In this document: positions 7,776 to 15,214 of the stretch, one piece after another | How the letters are laid out: each line of letters begins with the position of its first letter | Numbering within the stretch: position 1 is the first letter of the stretch | From: an uncultured Gemella sp. | GTDB taxonomy: Bacteria; Bacillota; Bacilli; Staphylococcales; Gemellaceae | Direction: 5' to 3' | DNA length: 64,000 nucleotides | Assembly (NCBI GenBank): GCA_900555985.1 | Contig: USNF01000002.1 | Location: forward strand, 1-64,000 | Notes under the pieces: generated by a model | Databases searched by the model: none | Seen by the model: only the letters and a program-made list of their open reading frames with translations | Told to the model about the DNA's origin: nothing | Translations under genes and position numbers: made by a program

Positions 7776-9008
7776 TTATCTTTTATCATCTAATGTAAAA
7801 CGCATTTCTATATTGAAAATTCCATCTTCTGGAGCATAAGCTTTTATTACTTCTTTGTGTTTTTCAGCTATTAGTTTTGCCATTGATAGACCTATACCAT
7901 AACCTTTTATAGTACTATTTCTAGATTCATCCAAACGATAAAATCTATCAAATACTTTTCTTAAATCACCTTTTTTAACATTAGCTTTATTTGAAATTTT
8001 CATTGTAGCATATTTTTTATTTTTCTTTAATGTTACGTTAATATTTGTTTCTTTTGTAGCATATTTTATTGCATTTTCTAATAATATATCCATTAGTTGA
8101 ACAATTGCTTGTTGTTCTCCTCTGTAATATATATTATTATCAATATCAGCGTTAAAATGTTTCTTTTGGAAACTTGCAAGTTCTTCAAAATCATCGATTC
8201 GTGCATGTAATGACTCAGATAGATTAAATTTAACTTTTTCTACAGTATCTTTTTCTTCCATACGACTAAATACTACTAGACTATTTACTAAACTAGTTAA
8301 TCTATCAACTTGGTTTTGAATATTTTTCGTCCATTTTGAGTCTCCATTTTCCAACTCTAGTACATCTGTATTTGAACGTATTATTGCCAATGGTGTTTTT
8401 AACTCGTGACTTGCATCAGTAATAAATTGTTTTTGTTTCTGATAACTTTGTTGAATAGGCGATATTACTTTTTTAGAAATTAATACTAATAAAATAAAAA
8501 CTGAAAGTATAACTATCAACGAAACAATAATACTGTTTCTCATAAATGCATGGAACGAATCTAAATCACGCTGAGTATTTAGTAATAATACTAGGTTACC
8601 TGCATCATTATTCACTTTTAAATATCTATATGTTCCAACATATCCGCTAGTACTAGATTCATTTACTGCCCCTGTTACTAGCTTTTGCAAGTCATCTTTA
8701 CCTTTAATTAAGACATCATCACGATATGAACGAATTACATTTTTATTTTCATCTATTTTAGCAATAGAGAACCCATTATTATTTGGTGTTTTTGAAGCAG
8801 TATTTTTTGTAACTATCATATCTTCTTCACCATCACTAAAAATAGTTACTAGGGCTGAAGATTTTGATGCTTCATATAATGAATCATCTACCCTCTGCCC
8901 CATTTTATAATAGTTAATAAAGTTCAAAGTACTCGCCATTAAAATTATTACTATCGCTACACTTGCAACTGAAGTTGCTACAAATTTTCTTCTAAGACTC
9001 TTGAACAT
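7776..9008 (-). CDS. two-component sensor histidine kinase
   Basis: 410-residue membrane sensor kinase. Membrane segments at about residues 11-30 and 158-177 flank an extracellular sensor of about 125 residues with no recognisable domain. A HisKA dimerisation domain follows with the phospho-acceptor His at H201 in FITDASHELKTPLAII. The HATPase_c domain shows the N box LLENAIKYATK and the G box GYGIGLSMAK. It overlaps the response regulator gene by 17 bases, so the two are translationally coupled, with the regulator first. The architecture is that of CiaH/HssS-like kinases, but no ortholog can be named. It is transcribed with its regulator and ends at a strong terminator. Confidence 0.92.
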   Translation of the reverse strand: MFKSLRRKFVATSVASVAIVIILMASTLNFINYYKMGQRVDDSLYEASKSSALVTIFSDGEEDMIVTKNTASKTPNNNGFSIAKIDENKNVIRSYRDDVLIKGKDDLQKLVTGAVNESSTSGYVGTYRYLKVNNDAGNLVLLLNTQRDLDSFHAFMRNSIIVSLIVILSVFILLVLISKKVISPIQQSYQKQKQFITDASHELKTPLAIIRSNTDVLELENGDSKWTKNIQNQVDRLTSLVNSLVVFSRMEEKDTVEKVKFNLSESLHARIDDFEELASFQKKHFNADIDNNIYYRGEQQAIVQLMDILLENAIKYATKETNINVTLKKNKKYATMKISNKANVKKGDLRKVFDRFYRLDESRNSTIKGYGIGLSMAKLIAEKHKEVIKAYAPEDGIFNIEMRFTLDDKR

Positions 9009-9678
9009 CGACTATCTCCAATGTGTACCCAACATTTCTAGTTGCTTTAATTTGTACATTTGCATCTAATGCTTTTAATTTTTTTCTTAAATATGAAATA
9101 TTAACCCACACTACGTTAATTTCTGAATCACTATCATAGCCCCAGATTCTTTCTAAAAATTGCTCCGTTTGAATTACATTACCTGGATTACGCATTAGCA
9201 TTTCCATCATTTGATATTCTTTATTAGATAATCTTACTTTGTCTTTTTCAGTAGAAAGTTCAAAAGTATATTTACTTAGACTTACATTCCCAAGTTCTAA
9301 AACATTACTAGTAAATGTTGTCTGTCTTCTTGTCATTGAACGTACTCTAGCTAATAACTCCTTAATTACAAATGGCTTTGTTAGATAATCATCAGCACCA
9401 CTATCTAAACCATATACTTTATCTTCTATCTCTGATTTGGCAGTTAATAATAATACTGGTGTACTTTTCTTATTTTCCCTTAATTTTTGAACTACTGTTA
9501 CACCATCCATTTTAGGCATCATGACATCTAATATTGCTCCATCATAATCATCCAACATTAGATAGTCTAAGGCATCCTGTCCATTATCTACAGTATCTAC
9601 CGAGTAATTATTATGTTTTAACATTGCTTCGAGTGCATCAGCCAAATCTCTTTCATCTTCTGCAAGTAATACCCTCAT
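8992..9678 (-). CDS. OmpR/PhoB-family response regulator
   Basis: 228-residue DNA-binding regulator. The receiver domain carries the acidic pocket E7-D8, phospho-acceptor D51 in AILDVMMPKMDG, T79 and K101 in LTKPF. The C-terminal winged helix (about residues 130-225) ends with the recognition region VVWVNISYLRKKLK and the hairpin RNVGYTLEI. Its partner kinase overlaps its 3' end. Target genes are not evident; nearby candidates are the two small membrane proteins downstream of the kinase. Confidence 0.93.
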   Translation of the reverse strand: MRVLLAEDERDLADALEAMLKHNNYSVDTVDNGQDALDYLMLDDYDGAILDVMMPKMDGVTVVQKLRENKKSTPVLLLTAKSEIEDKVYGLDSGADDYLTKPFVIKELLARVRSMTRRQTTFTSNVLELGNVSLSKYTFELSTEKDKVRLSNKEYQMMEMLMRNPGNVIQTEQFLERIWGYDSDSEINVVWVNISYLRKKLKALDANVQIKATRNVGYTLEIVDVQES

Positions 9679-9779
9679 TCCTTACACTCCAATCTATAAT
9701 ATATTTCATTCTAATTATAGTAAAAGTAACTAAAATCAAGTTTAAAGAACTAATATTATTTACATAACTTACCAAAATT

Positions 9780-9811
9780 AATGAAGTAAGTTTTTATAAC
9801 CTTACTTCATT
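9780..9811 (-). terminator. terminator downstream of the full-length arsM reading frame
   Basis: AATGAAGTAAG (9780-9790) and CTTACTTCATT (9801-9811) form an 11-bp stem. It lies 18 bases beyond the TAA at 9829, the stop of the read-through frame. This placement supports the long form of the gene rather than the form ending at the TGA near 10000. Confidence 0.75.
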
Positions 9812-9828
9812 ATATGTTTATTTTATGT

Positions 9829-10584
9829 TTATTTTCTACCAATTAATAAACCGCTTTGGATATAGTCTTTCATACCTTTACCATAACCCCATTTTTCAGC
9901 ATATTCATCTGTTACATCAGAATTAATAATTTGGAACTTTGTAAATCCTGCTTTTTTTATTATATTGGCCATCTCTTCTTCCAGAAGAGCACCTGCAACT
10001 CAAGTACAGTACAGCTTTTCAGAGTTTTTCCATTTTGTTGGTAATTCTTGTTTAAGAAGAATATCAGATATTACAAACATACCATCATCTTTTAGTATTC
10101 GATATATTTCATCATATACTTTTTGTTTATCAGGCTCTAAGTTAATAACACAGTTACTTATTACTCTATCTACTGATTTATCTTCTAAAGGAATATCAAT
10201 TAATTCTCCTTTTATAAATTCAATATTATCAAACCCTTTATTATCTCGAACTTTTTTTGCTTTTTCTAACATAGAATCCAATCTATCTAAACCATATAAT
10301 GTTCCTACTTTTGGATTTTTCATCTTAGTTACAAAAATATCCATTCCTGCCCCACAACCAAGATCTATTAAAGATTGTCCTTCTTTTATTTTTAAGTGAT
10401 TGATTGGATTACCACATGATAACCCCATATTAATTTCATCAGGAAACTCATTGATAATTTTTTCGTCATATCCTAATGATTTACTAAGTTTTTTAGGGTC
10501 TATTTTTGTTTTTTGTTTTTTCTTTGATATATTATCATAAAAAGAATCTACAGATAATCTAATTTTTAAATTATTATTTGACAT
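9829..10584 (-). CDS. arsM: arsenite methyltransferase ArsM with in-frame TGA (candidate selenoprotein)
   Basis: SAM-dependent methyltransferase of the ArsM type, expected to methylate trivalent arsenic. A conventional reading stops at TGA (10000-10002). In the same frame 56 more codons follow to TAA (9829-9831) and encode the normal ArsM C-terminus: VAGALLEEEMANIIKKAGF, then WGYGKGMKDYIQSGLLIGRK. The full product is 251 aa, the normal bacterial size. The SAM site is SLIDLGCGAGMD (71-82). Conserved arsenic-binding cysteines are C57 in LSCGNP and C145 in SNCVINL; the third, normally Cys in CxAGAL, is the TGA codon (residue 195). That pattern suggests selenocysteine, and a SECIS-like hairpin follows. 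Alternatives are a nonsense mutation, or UGA read as Cys. The ATG at 10582-10584 is chosen because GGAGGA lies six bases upstream. Confidence 0.8.
9967..9999 (-). promoter_or_regulatory. SECIS-like hairpin downstream of the arsM TGA
   Basis: Immediately after the TGA, read on the minus strand, CTCTTCT (9989-9983) pairs perfectly with AGAAGAG (9979-9973) around a GGA triloop. A lower GGT/GCC pairing is possible across an internal loop. The apical G lies 17-18 bases after TGA, within the window usually given for bacterial SECIS elements (unpaired G in a small apical loop, roughly 16-37 bases from UGA). The segment is also coding, as bacterial SECIS elements are. Function is inferred. Confidence 0.55.
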
Positions 10585-10605
10585 GCATCTTCCTCCTGTA
10601 AAAAT

Positions 10606-10637
10606 ATAGTTGCTTGAATAAAAATTCAAGCAACTAT
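10606..10637 (-). promoter_or_regulatory. strong hairpin between the GTPase gene and arsM
   Basis: ATAGTTGCTTGAAT and ATTCAAGCAACTAT form a perfect 14-bp stem with a 4-base loop, followed on the minus strand by ATATTTTTAC and then the arsM ribosome site. It could be a terminator of the GTPase gene, an attenuator in the arsM leader, or an operator palindrome. A possible -10 (TAGAAT) lies upstream of it on the minus strand. Confidence 0.65.
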
Positions 10638-10680
10638 CACTTATTGATATTCTACCATAATTATCATTTTTTTACTATAA

Positions 10681-11766
10681 CTACAGCTTAACGATTTCTC
10701 TATATCTAAATGTAGGATTTGGTCGTCCAGGGATAAGTGCATTAAGTTTTTCTTGTTTATAACCTACAGCACTAAATACTCTTTCTACTTCCTCTTTGAT
10801 TATTTCAACTAGAGTATCTGGATGAACTTCTACACGAGCATTAACTGTTAAATAAACATCATCACTCTTACTATCAAGTTTACGTAAGCTACCAGTTTCT
10901 TTTTTACCAACGATATTACCTACAATACCTTCATTTTTACCTTGTAGTAAGAATTTAACATGACCTACGTTTAATCCTTGTGAATCAAAACGTTCACCTA
11001 AGTTAGATAAAAATGCAGCCGCAAGTTTATTGAAGTTTTCTTCTTTTTCTAAACTATATGTTCCGTTTAACCAACCAAATAGTGCTTCACCATCAGCATA
11101 TGTATCATAGTCAACTTCAACTATTCTACGTCCTACTTCTTTTTCACTTTTAACGATATAGTTAAACCATTCATCTAGTCCTTCACCAGTTTTCACACTT
11201 GCTGTAAGTACATTTTCATTATTGAATTCTTTTTTAGTTTGCTCTACTAATTCAGATAGCTCAGCTTCTGATAATAAATCTGTTTTATTAATTAAGATTA
11301 CATCTGCTTCTTCAAATTGTTTATAAATAATGTACTCTCCAGGATTTGAGTGATCTTTTAATACAGCTCTTAGGCGAGTTGGATCAGCTAATGCTGTTAA
11401 TTGTTTTAAATTAACTTTATCGCTATATTTTTCTTTTAATGGTTGCATTATTGTTGCTGATAAATCTGTACAGCTACCAACTGGTTCAGCTAAGATAATA
11501 TCACTGTTATTTGCTTCTTGAAGGTGGGCAATTGCTTCAGCAAATCCACCAAAGTTACAACAGAAACAACTTCCACTTACTTCTTCTACAATATCATTAT
11601 TTGTTTCTAAAAATGAAGTATCTACTAATTCACTAGCTTGGTCATTAGTGATTAACCCTACTTTATGTCCTTTTGAGTTTAAGCGTTTTGCAACTTCCCA
11701 TAAAAGACTAGTTTTCCCAGCTCCTAAAAAGCCACCTACTAAAATTAAATCTGTTTTGTTTGACAT
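10681..11766 (-). CDS. COG0523 (CobW/YciC-type) G3E-family GTPase
   Basis: GTP-dependent metallochaperone-type protein of 361 aa. The P-loop GFLGAGKTS (12-20), the metal-binding CxCC motif C67-F-C-C70, the LAEPVGS switch region and the NKTD specificity motif (in VILINKTDLLS) are all visible. The C-terminal part (about 215-361) is a divergent CobW C-domain. Family members deliver metals such as zinc, cobalt or iron to client enzymes. This one lies between the aquaglyceroporin and arsM genes on the same strand, 45 bases after the porin gene start side and about 100 bases before arsM, suggesting a shared metalloid or metal theme. The start is preceded by AAAGGAGAG. The client is unknown. Confidence 0.85.
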   Translation of the reverse strand: MSNKTDLILVGGFLGAGKTSLLWEVAKRLNSKGHKVGLITNDQASELVDTSFLETNNDIVEEVSGSCFCCNFGGFAEAIAHLQEANNSDIILAEPVGSCTDLSATIMQPLKEKYSDKVNLKQLTALADPTRLRAVLKDHSNPGEYIIYKQFEEADVILINKTDLLSEAELSELVEQTKKEFNNENVLTASVKTGEGLDEWFNYIVKSEKEVGRRIVEVDYDTYADGEALFGWLNGTYSLEKEENFNKLAAAFLSNLGERFDSQGLNVGHVKFLLQGKNEGIVGNIVGKKETGSLRKLDSKSDDVYLTVNARVEVHPDTLVEIIKEEVERVFSAVGYKQEKLNALIPGRPNPTFRYREIVKL

Positions 11767-11811
11767 ATTAACTCTCTCCTTTAGTTAAAAGAATAATTTA
11801 TTTGTATGATT

Positions 11812-12624
11812 TTATTTATTTAGTTCTGATTGTTTTTTCATAGCTGGCTCTAATACTTTTGTAAAGAAATATCCAGCTAAAATACCACCAATTAGTGGTG
11901 CAAGAATATATACCCAGAAGAAGCCTCCACTTGAATCTGGGAATGCTGCACTACCCCAACCGAACATCCACGCTACTAAACGTGGTGCAAAGTCACGTGT
12001 TGGGTTCATACCAGCTTGTGTAATTGATGCTAATAGCGCAAGAAGTGATCCTACTGTTAACCCTATTAAAATTGGAGCTGTATTATCATTTGGTCTTCCT
12101 ACATTTGCACCTTCTGTAAATAAGAAAATAATAAGTACTAATAAAAACGTTCCTAAAGCCTCTACTGCAAAAGCAAGTGGCATAGATATATTATATCCAC
12201 CTGGTTGGTTATAATATTCACCAAACATTTTCGCTGTTGTTACAGATTCAAAAGTACCTCTAACAATATTTTTCTTAGCTTCATATTGAGCTATTGATGA
12301 ACCATATATACCATAAACTGTTAAAGCTCCTAATAATGAACCTATAAATTGTCCTGCTACATAAGTTGGTAATCTTTTTGCACTCATACGACCCGTTAGT
12401 ACCATAGCTACTGAAACCGCTGGGTTAAAGTGAGCGTTACTTAGATGTCTAGTCATATAAATACCAAAAGTTACTGCTAATGCCCAAATCATACCAATTT
12501 GGAATAAACTTTGATGAGCATCATATAGGACAGCTGCAGCCACCGCACCTGTTCCAAAAAGAACTAAGACAAATGACCCAATTAGCTCTCCCAAAAAATC
12601 ATTTCTTAAAGAATAATTTTGCAT
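11812..12624 (-). CDS. MIP-family aquaglyceroporin (GlpF-like)
   Basis: 270-residue channel with six membrane segments and the two half-helix motifs of the MIP family. The first is N67-P68-A69 in AHFNPAVS. The second is N207-P208-T209-R210-D211, where Thr replaces the usual Ala. The Asp right after the Arg is the mark of glycerol facilitators rather than water-only channels. Aquaglyceroporins also pass arsenite, which makes the neighbourhood with arsM notable. No glycerol kinase gene is adjacent, as would be expected of a classic glpF. The start follows AAAGGAG. It probably heads a transcription unit with the GTPase gene, 45 bases downstream. Confidence 0.88.
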   Translation of the reverse strand: MQNYSLRNDFLGELIGSFVLVLFGTGAVAAAVLYDAHQSLFQIGMIWALAVTFGIYMTRHLSNAHFNPAVSVAMVLTGRMSAKRLPTYVAGQFIGSLLGALTVYGIYGSSIAQYEAKKNIVRGTFESVTTAKMFGEYYNQPGGYNISMPLAFAVEALGTFLLVLIIFLFTEGANVGRPNDNTAPILIGLTVGSLLALLASITQAGMNPTRDFAPRLVAWMFGWGSAAFPDSSGGFFWVYILAPLIGGILAGYFFTKVLEPAMKKQSELNK

Positions 12625-12963
12625 TAAAGTTTTATCTCCTTTTCATATATTAATATAGTTGCATTATACCAAAAAAATAATAATATTTGAACTATTATTT
12701 TTTGTTATGTAAATCATAAACACTCCTTTTTTCTAATTACTATTATAGAATCTGTATAATCAGAAATATAAAATAAACGTTATTTACCGTGTGTTTACAT
12801 ATAGAAACACTGCAAAATTGAGCTGATTGAAATACTTTTATAAAAATAGCCAAAATAAATAAAATCATATTATTTTCTATTAAAATATTTATAATTAAAC
12901 AATTTTCTAAGGTTAATTAAAAAAGGTAAATTGAAAAATATTCAATTTACCTAATAAATTATT
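12625..12963. other. intergenic region between aquaglyceroporin and fructokinase genes
   Basis: About 340 AT-rich bases without a credible gene. It holds a minus-strand TATAAT (12663-12668) close to the porin start and an inverted repeat GTGTTT (12791-12796) / AAACAC (12805-12810) in the middle. The terminator of the sucrose operon lies at its right end. Nothing else is recognised. Confidence 0.5.
12924..12952 (-). terminator. terminator of the sucrose operon
   Basis: AGGTAAATTGAA (12924-12935) and TTCAATTTACCT (12941-12952) form a perfect 12-bp stem with an AAATA loop. On the minus strand it is followed by TTTTAATT. It lies 12 bases past the scrK stop. Confidence 0.85.
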
Positions 12964-13902
12964 TTATATTAAATTTTTATACTCTTCTTCTGTTAAATAA
13001 CTAGAAATAGCACCTGTTTTTGTCGTCGTTAAGCTAGCGTAGTTTGTTGCAAAAGTTGCCATTTCTGATAATTCTTCTTCTGTTATTTCATCAAGATTAC
13101 TATGATTTAATAGTTTTGATAAAAATGAACCTGCAAAAGCATCTCCTGCCCCTGTAGTATCTATTGCCTTAACATTTGGAATTTCTGTTACAGCTTTTTT
13201 ATCTTGATAATATACTTCTGCTCCATGTTCTCCTTTAGTGTAAAGAACAACTTTTATGTGTGAAAAGTCTTTTTCTAGAGCTTCTTTAATATTTGTTGTA
13301 CCAGTTAAAAATTCAAGTTCATTATCAGCAACCTTGATTACATCAACATATGGTAAAAATTCTTTAATTGTTTCTAAATATACTTTTCTATCTTCCCAAA
13401 GATTAAATCTTAAGTTAACATCAAAACAAATTAGAACTCCAGCTTCTTTTGCTTTTTTTAATAAAAGATGATGGCTATCTTTTGATTCTTCTTGAATAGC
13501 AATACTAGCAAAGTGAATTGCTTCAATCTCAGATAAATCTACTTTTTCTACATCTTCTTTACTAATTTTTAAAGCTGAAGAACCTTTAAAATAAAAACTA
13601 AATGAACGGTCTCCTGTTTCATCTAAAGAAACAAATGCTAATGGCGTAAAGCTATGTCCTTTACGGCTTACATATTTACAATCTACATTTTCTTTTTTCA
13701 AAGTATTTTCTAGGAAATCTCCGAAGCCATCTTCTCCTAACGATGTTAATAGATAACTTTTGTGCCCTAATTTTTGAGTAACACATGCAACATTAGCTAC
13801 ACATCCTCCAGCTTCTTTTTTAAAAGATTTAACAGTATCGATTTTACCTACACCTTCGCCAATAAAGTCAATTAGCATTTCTCCTATACATAAAACTGCC
13901 AT
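12964..13902 (-). CDS. scrK: fructokinase (PfkB/ribokinase family)
   Basis: Phosphorylates the fructose released by sucrose-6-phosphate hydrolase. The 312-residue protein shows the N-terminal PfkB signature around GGCVANVACVTQKLG (about 32-46) and the C-terminal catalytic motif IDTTGAGDAFAGSF with the catalytic Asp (about residue 253). GEHGAEVYY precedes it as in PfkB sugar kinases. It is the last gene of scrA-scrB-scrK, one base after scrB, so translation is coupled. PfkB-type fructokinases of this length are normal in Gram-positive sucrose operons. Confidence 0.9.
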   Translation of the reverse strand: MAVLCIGEMLIDFIGEGVGKIDTVKSFKKEAGGCVANVACVTQKLGHKSYLLTSLGEDGFGDFLENTLKKENVDCKYVSRKGHSFTPLAFVSLDETGDRSFSFYFKGSSALKISKEDVEKVDLSEIEAIHFASIAIQEESKDSHHLLLKKAKEAGVLICFDVNLRFNLWEDRKVYLETIKEFLPYVDVIKVADNELEFLTGTTNIKEALEKDFSHIKVVLYTKGEHGAEVYYQDKKAVTEIPNVKAIDTTGAGDAFAGSFLSKLLNHSNLDEITEEELSEMATFATNYASLTTTKTGAISSYLTEEEYKNLI

Positions 13903-13903
13903 T

Positions 13904-15214
13904 CTATTTCTCCTCTCTAATTTCTATCTTTCCTAGTTTTTGTGCTATATAATTATTTGCTGAGATTTTCACATTATGATTATTTGGATAAAATCTAGTT
14001 GACAATGCAAAAGAACCGTCATTAGCAAATAATTCTATTGATGAACTATCAAAAACTATTTCTACATTTTCTATGTTTACTTTATATTTTCTATTGTCAC
14101 GACCATAGCCACTAGTACCAAAATCTACTTTTAATTCACTATCTTTATAGCTTACTTTAAAATCAGCTATTTCGATTTCAAACTCATGACCATGCTCTTG
14201 TTTATAATACCATGTTTTCTCAGTAAAATCACTATCTTTTATATTTTCTCCTAATAATTCTTTTACTGACTTGTGCAATGTTTGACGTACTTTACCATCT
14301 TTATAATTTACTACACGAGGTATTGTTAAACAGTTTTGGTATCCAAACTTTGTTGTTGGGTTTGTATAACTACTATCTGGAACATACATCCATCCTATTA
14401 GTACACGATTATTATCTTCATCTAAAAATGTTTGCGAAGCATAAAAATCATGACCGTAATCTAATAGGCTGAAGTTATTTAATTTTTCTACATTTTCTAT
14501 TCCCTCTTCGACAACTGAATATCCGATTTGATACATATTCTCATAATTAGGATACATTCTAGATATTCCTTGAGGAGAGAACATAAAGATTTCTTTTCCA
14601 TCTACTTCAAAGTAGTCAGGACATTCCCACATAAAACCTAGATTTTTCTCAGAATAAATAGTTTTATATGGCTCTAAAGTATCTTTATCATATACTAATA
14701 GGCATCCATAATCATTACTATCTCTAGCTCCAAGTACTAGATAGTTTTTACCATTTTTTTCGAATACTTTTGGGTCTCTAACATGATTTGACATATTAGG
14801 ATAATCATCTGTCGTTAACAGACATTTTTTCTCAGTAAAGTTTACTCCATCCTCTGTTGAGAATGATATGGTATTATGACCACGCCCAGCATGAACGTAG
14901 TCATAATCTCCTTTATATTTCACATTTCCTGTGTAATAGAAAACTAACTTATCACCTTCTACATTGGCACTTCCAGAGTAAACACCACTTTTTTCTTCTT
15001 CAATTGTTGGTGTTAAGAATACGCCTCGATCTTCATATTTTTTAAGATCGCTACTTGTATAGTAATACCATAATTTTAATCCACCATTTACTTCATAAGA
15101 GTATTGATGAAATATATGATATTTACCTTTAAAATAAGCTAGTCCGTTTGGATCATTTAGCCAACCTTTTTCAGGTTCTAAATGAAGATTTTGCTTCCAA
15201 TTATTAGCTAGCAT
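13904..15214 (-). CDS. scrB: sucrose-6-phosphate hydrolase (GH32)
   Basis: Cytoplasmic enzyme that splits imported sucrose 6-phosphate into glucose 6-phosphate and fructose. GH32 signatures are all present: WLNDPNG with the nucleophile Asp (about 18-24), the RDPK transition-state stabiliser, and WECPDYF with the acid/base Glu. The C-terminal beta-sandwich (about 330-436) ends with SSSIELFANDGSFALSTRFYP. Length 436 aa is slightly short for the family but complete. No signal peptide is present. It overlaps scrA by 11 bases and is followed after one base by scrK. Confidence 0.95.
   Translation of the reverse strand: MLANNWKQNLHLEPEKGWLNDPNGLAYFKGKYHIFHQYSYEVNGGLKLWYYYTSSDLKKYEDRGVFLTPTIEEEKSGVYSGSANVEGDKLVFYYTGNVKYKGDYDYVHAGRGHNTISFSTEDGVNFTEKKCLLTTDDYPNMSNHVRDPKVFEKNGKNYLVLGARDSNDYGCLLVYDKDTLEPYKTIYSEKNLGFMWECPDYFEVDGKEIFMFSPQGISRMYPNYENMYQIGYSVVEEGIENVEKLNNFSLLDYGHDFYASQTFLDEDNNRVLIGWMYVPDSSYTNPTTKFGYQNCLTIPRVVNYKDGKVRQTLHKSVKELLGENIKDSDFTEKTWYYKQEHGHEFEIEIADFKVSYKDSELKVDFGTSGYGRDNRKYKVNIENVEIVFDSSSIELFANDGSFALSTRFYPNNHNVKISANNYIAQKLGKIEIREEK

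Noticed and set aside
9829..10002. General reassignment of TGA to tryptophan as the reason for the arsM read-through
   Set aside because: TGG codes Trp throughout, TGA closes metN and hsdM normally, and the expected residue at the arsM site is Cys, not Trp.
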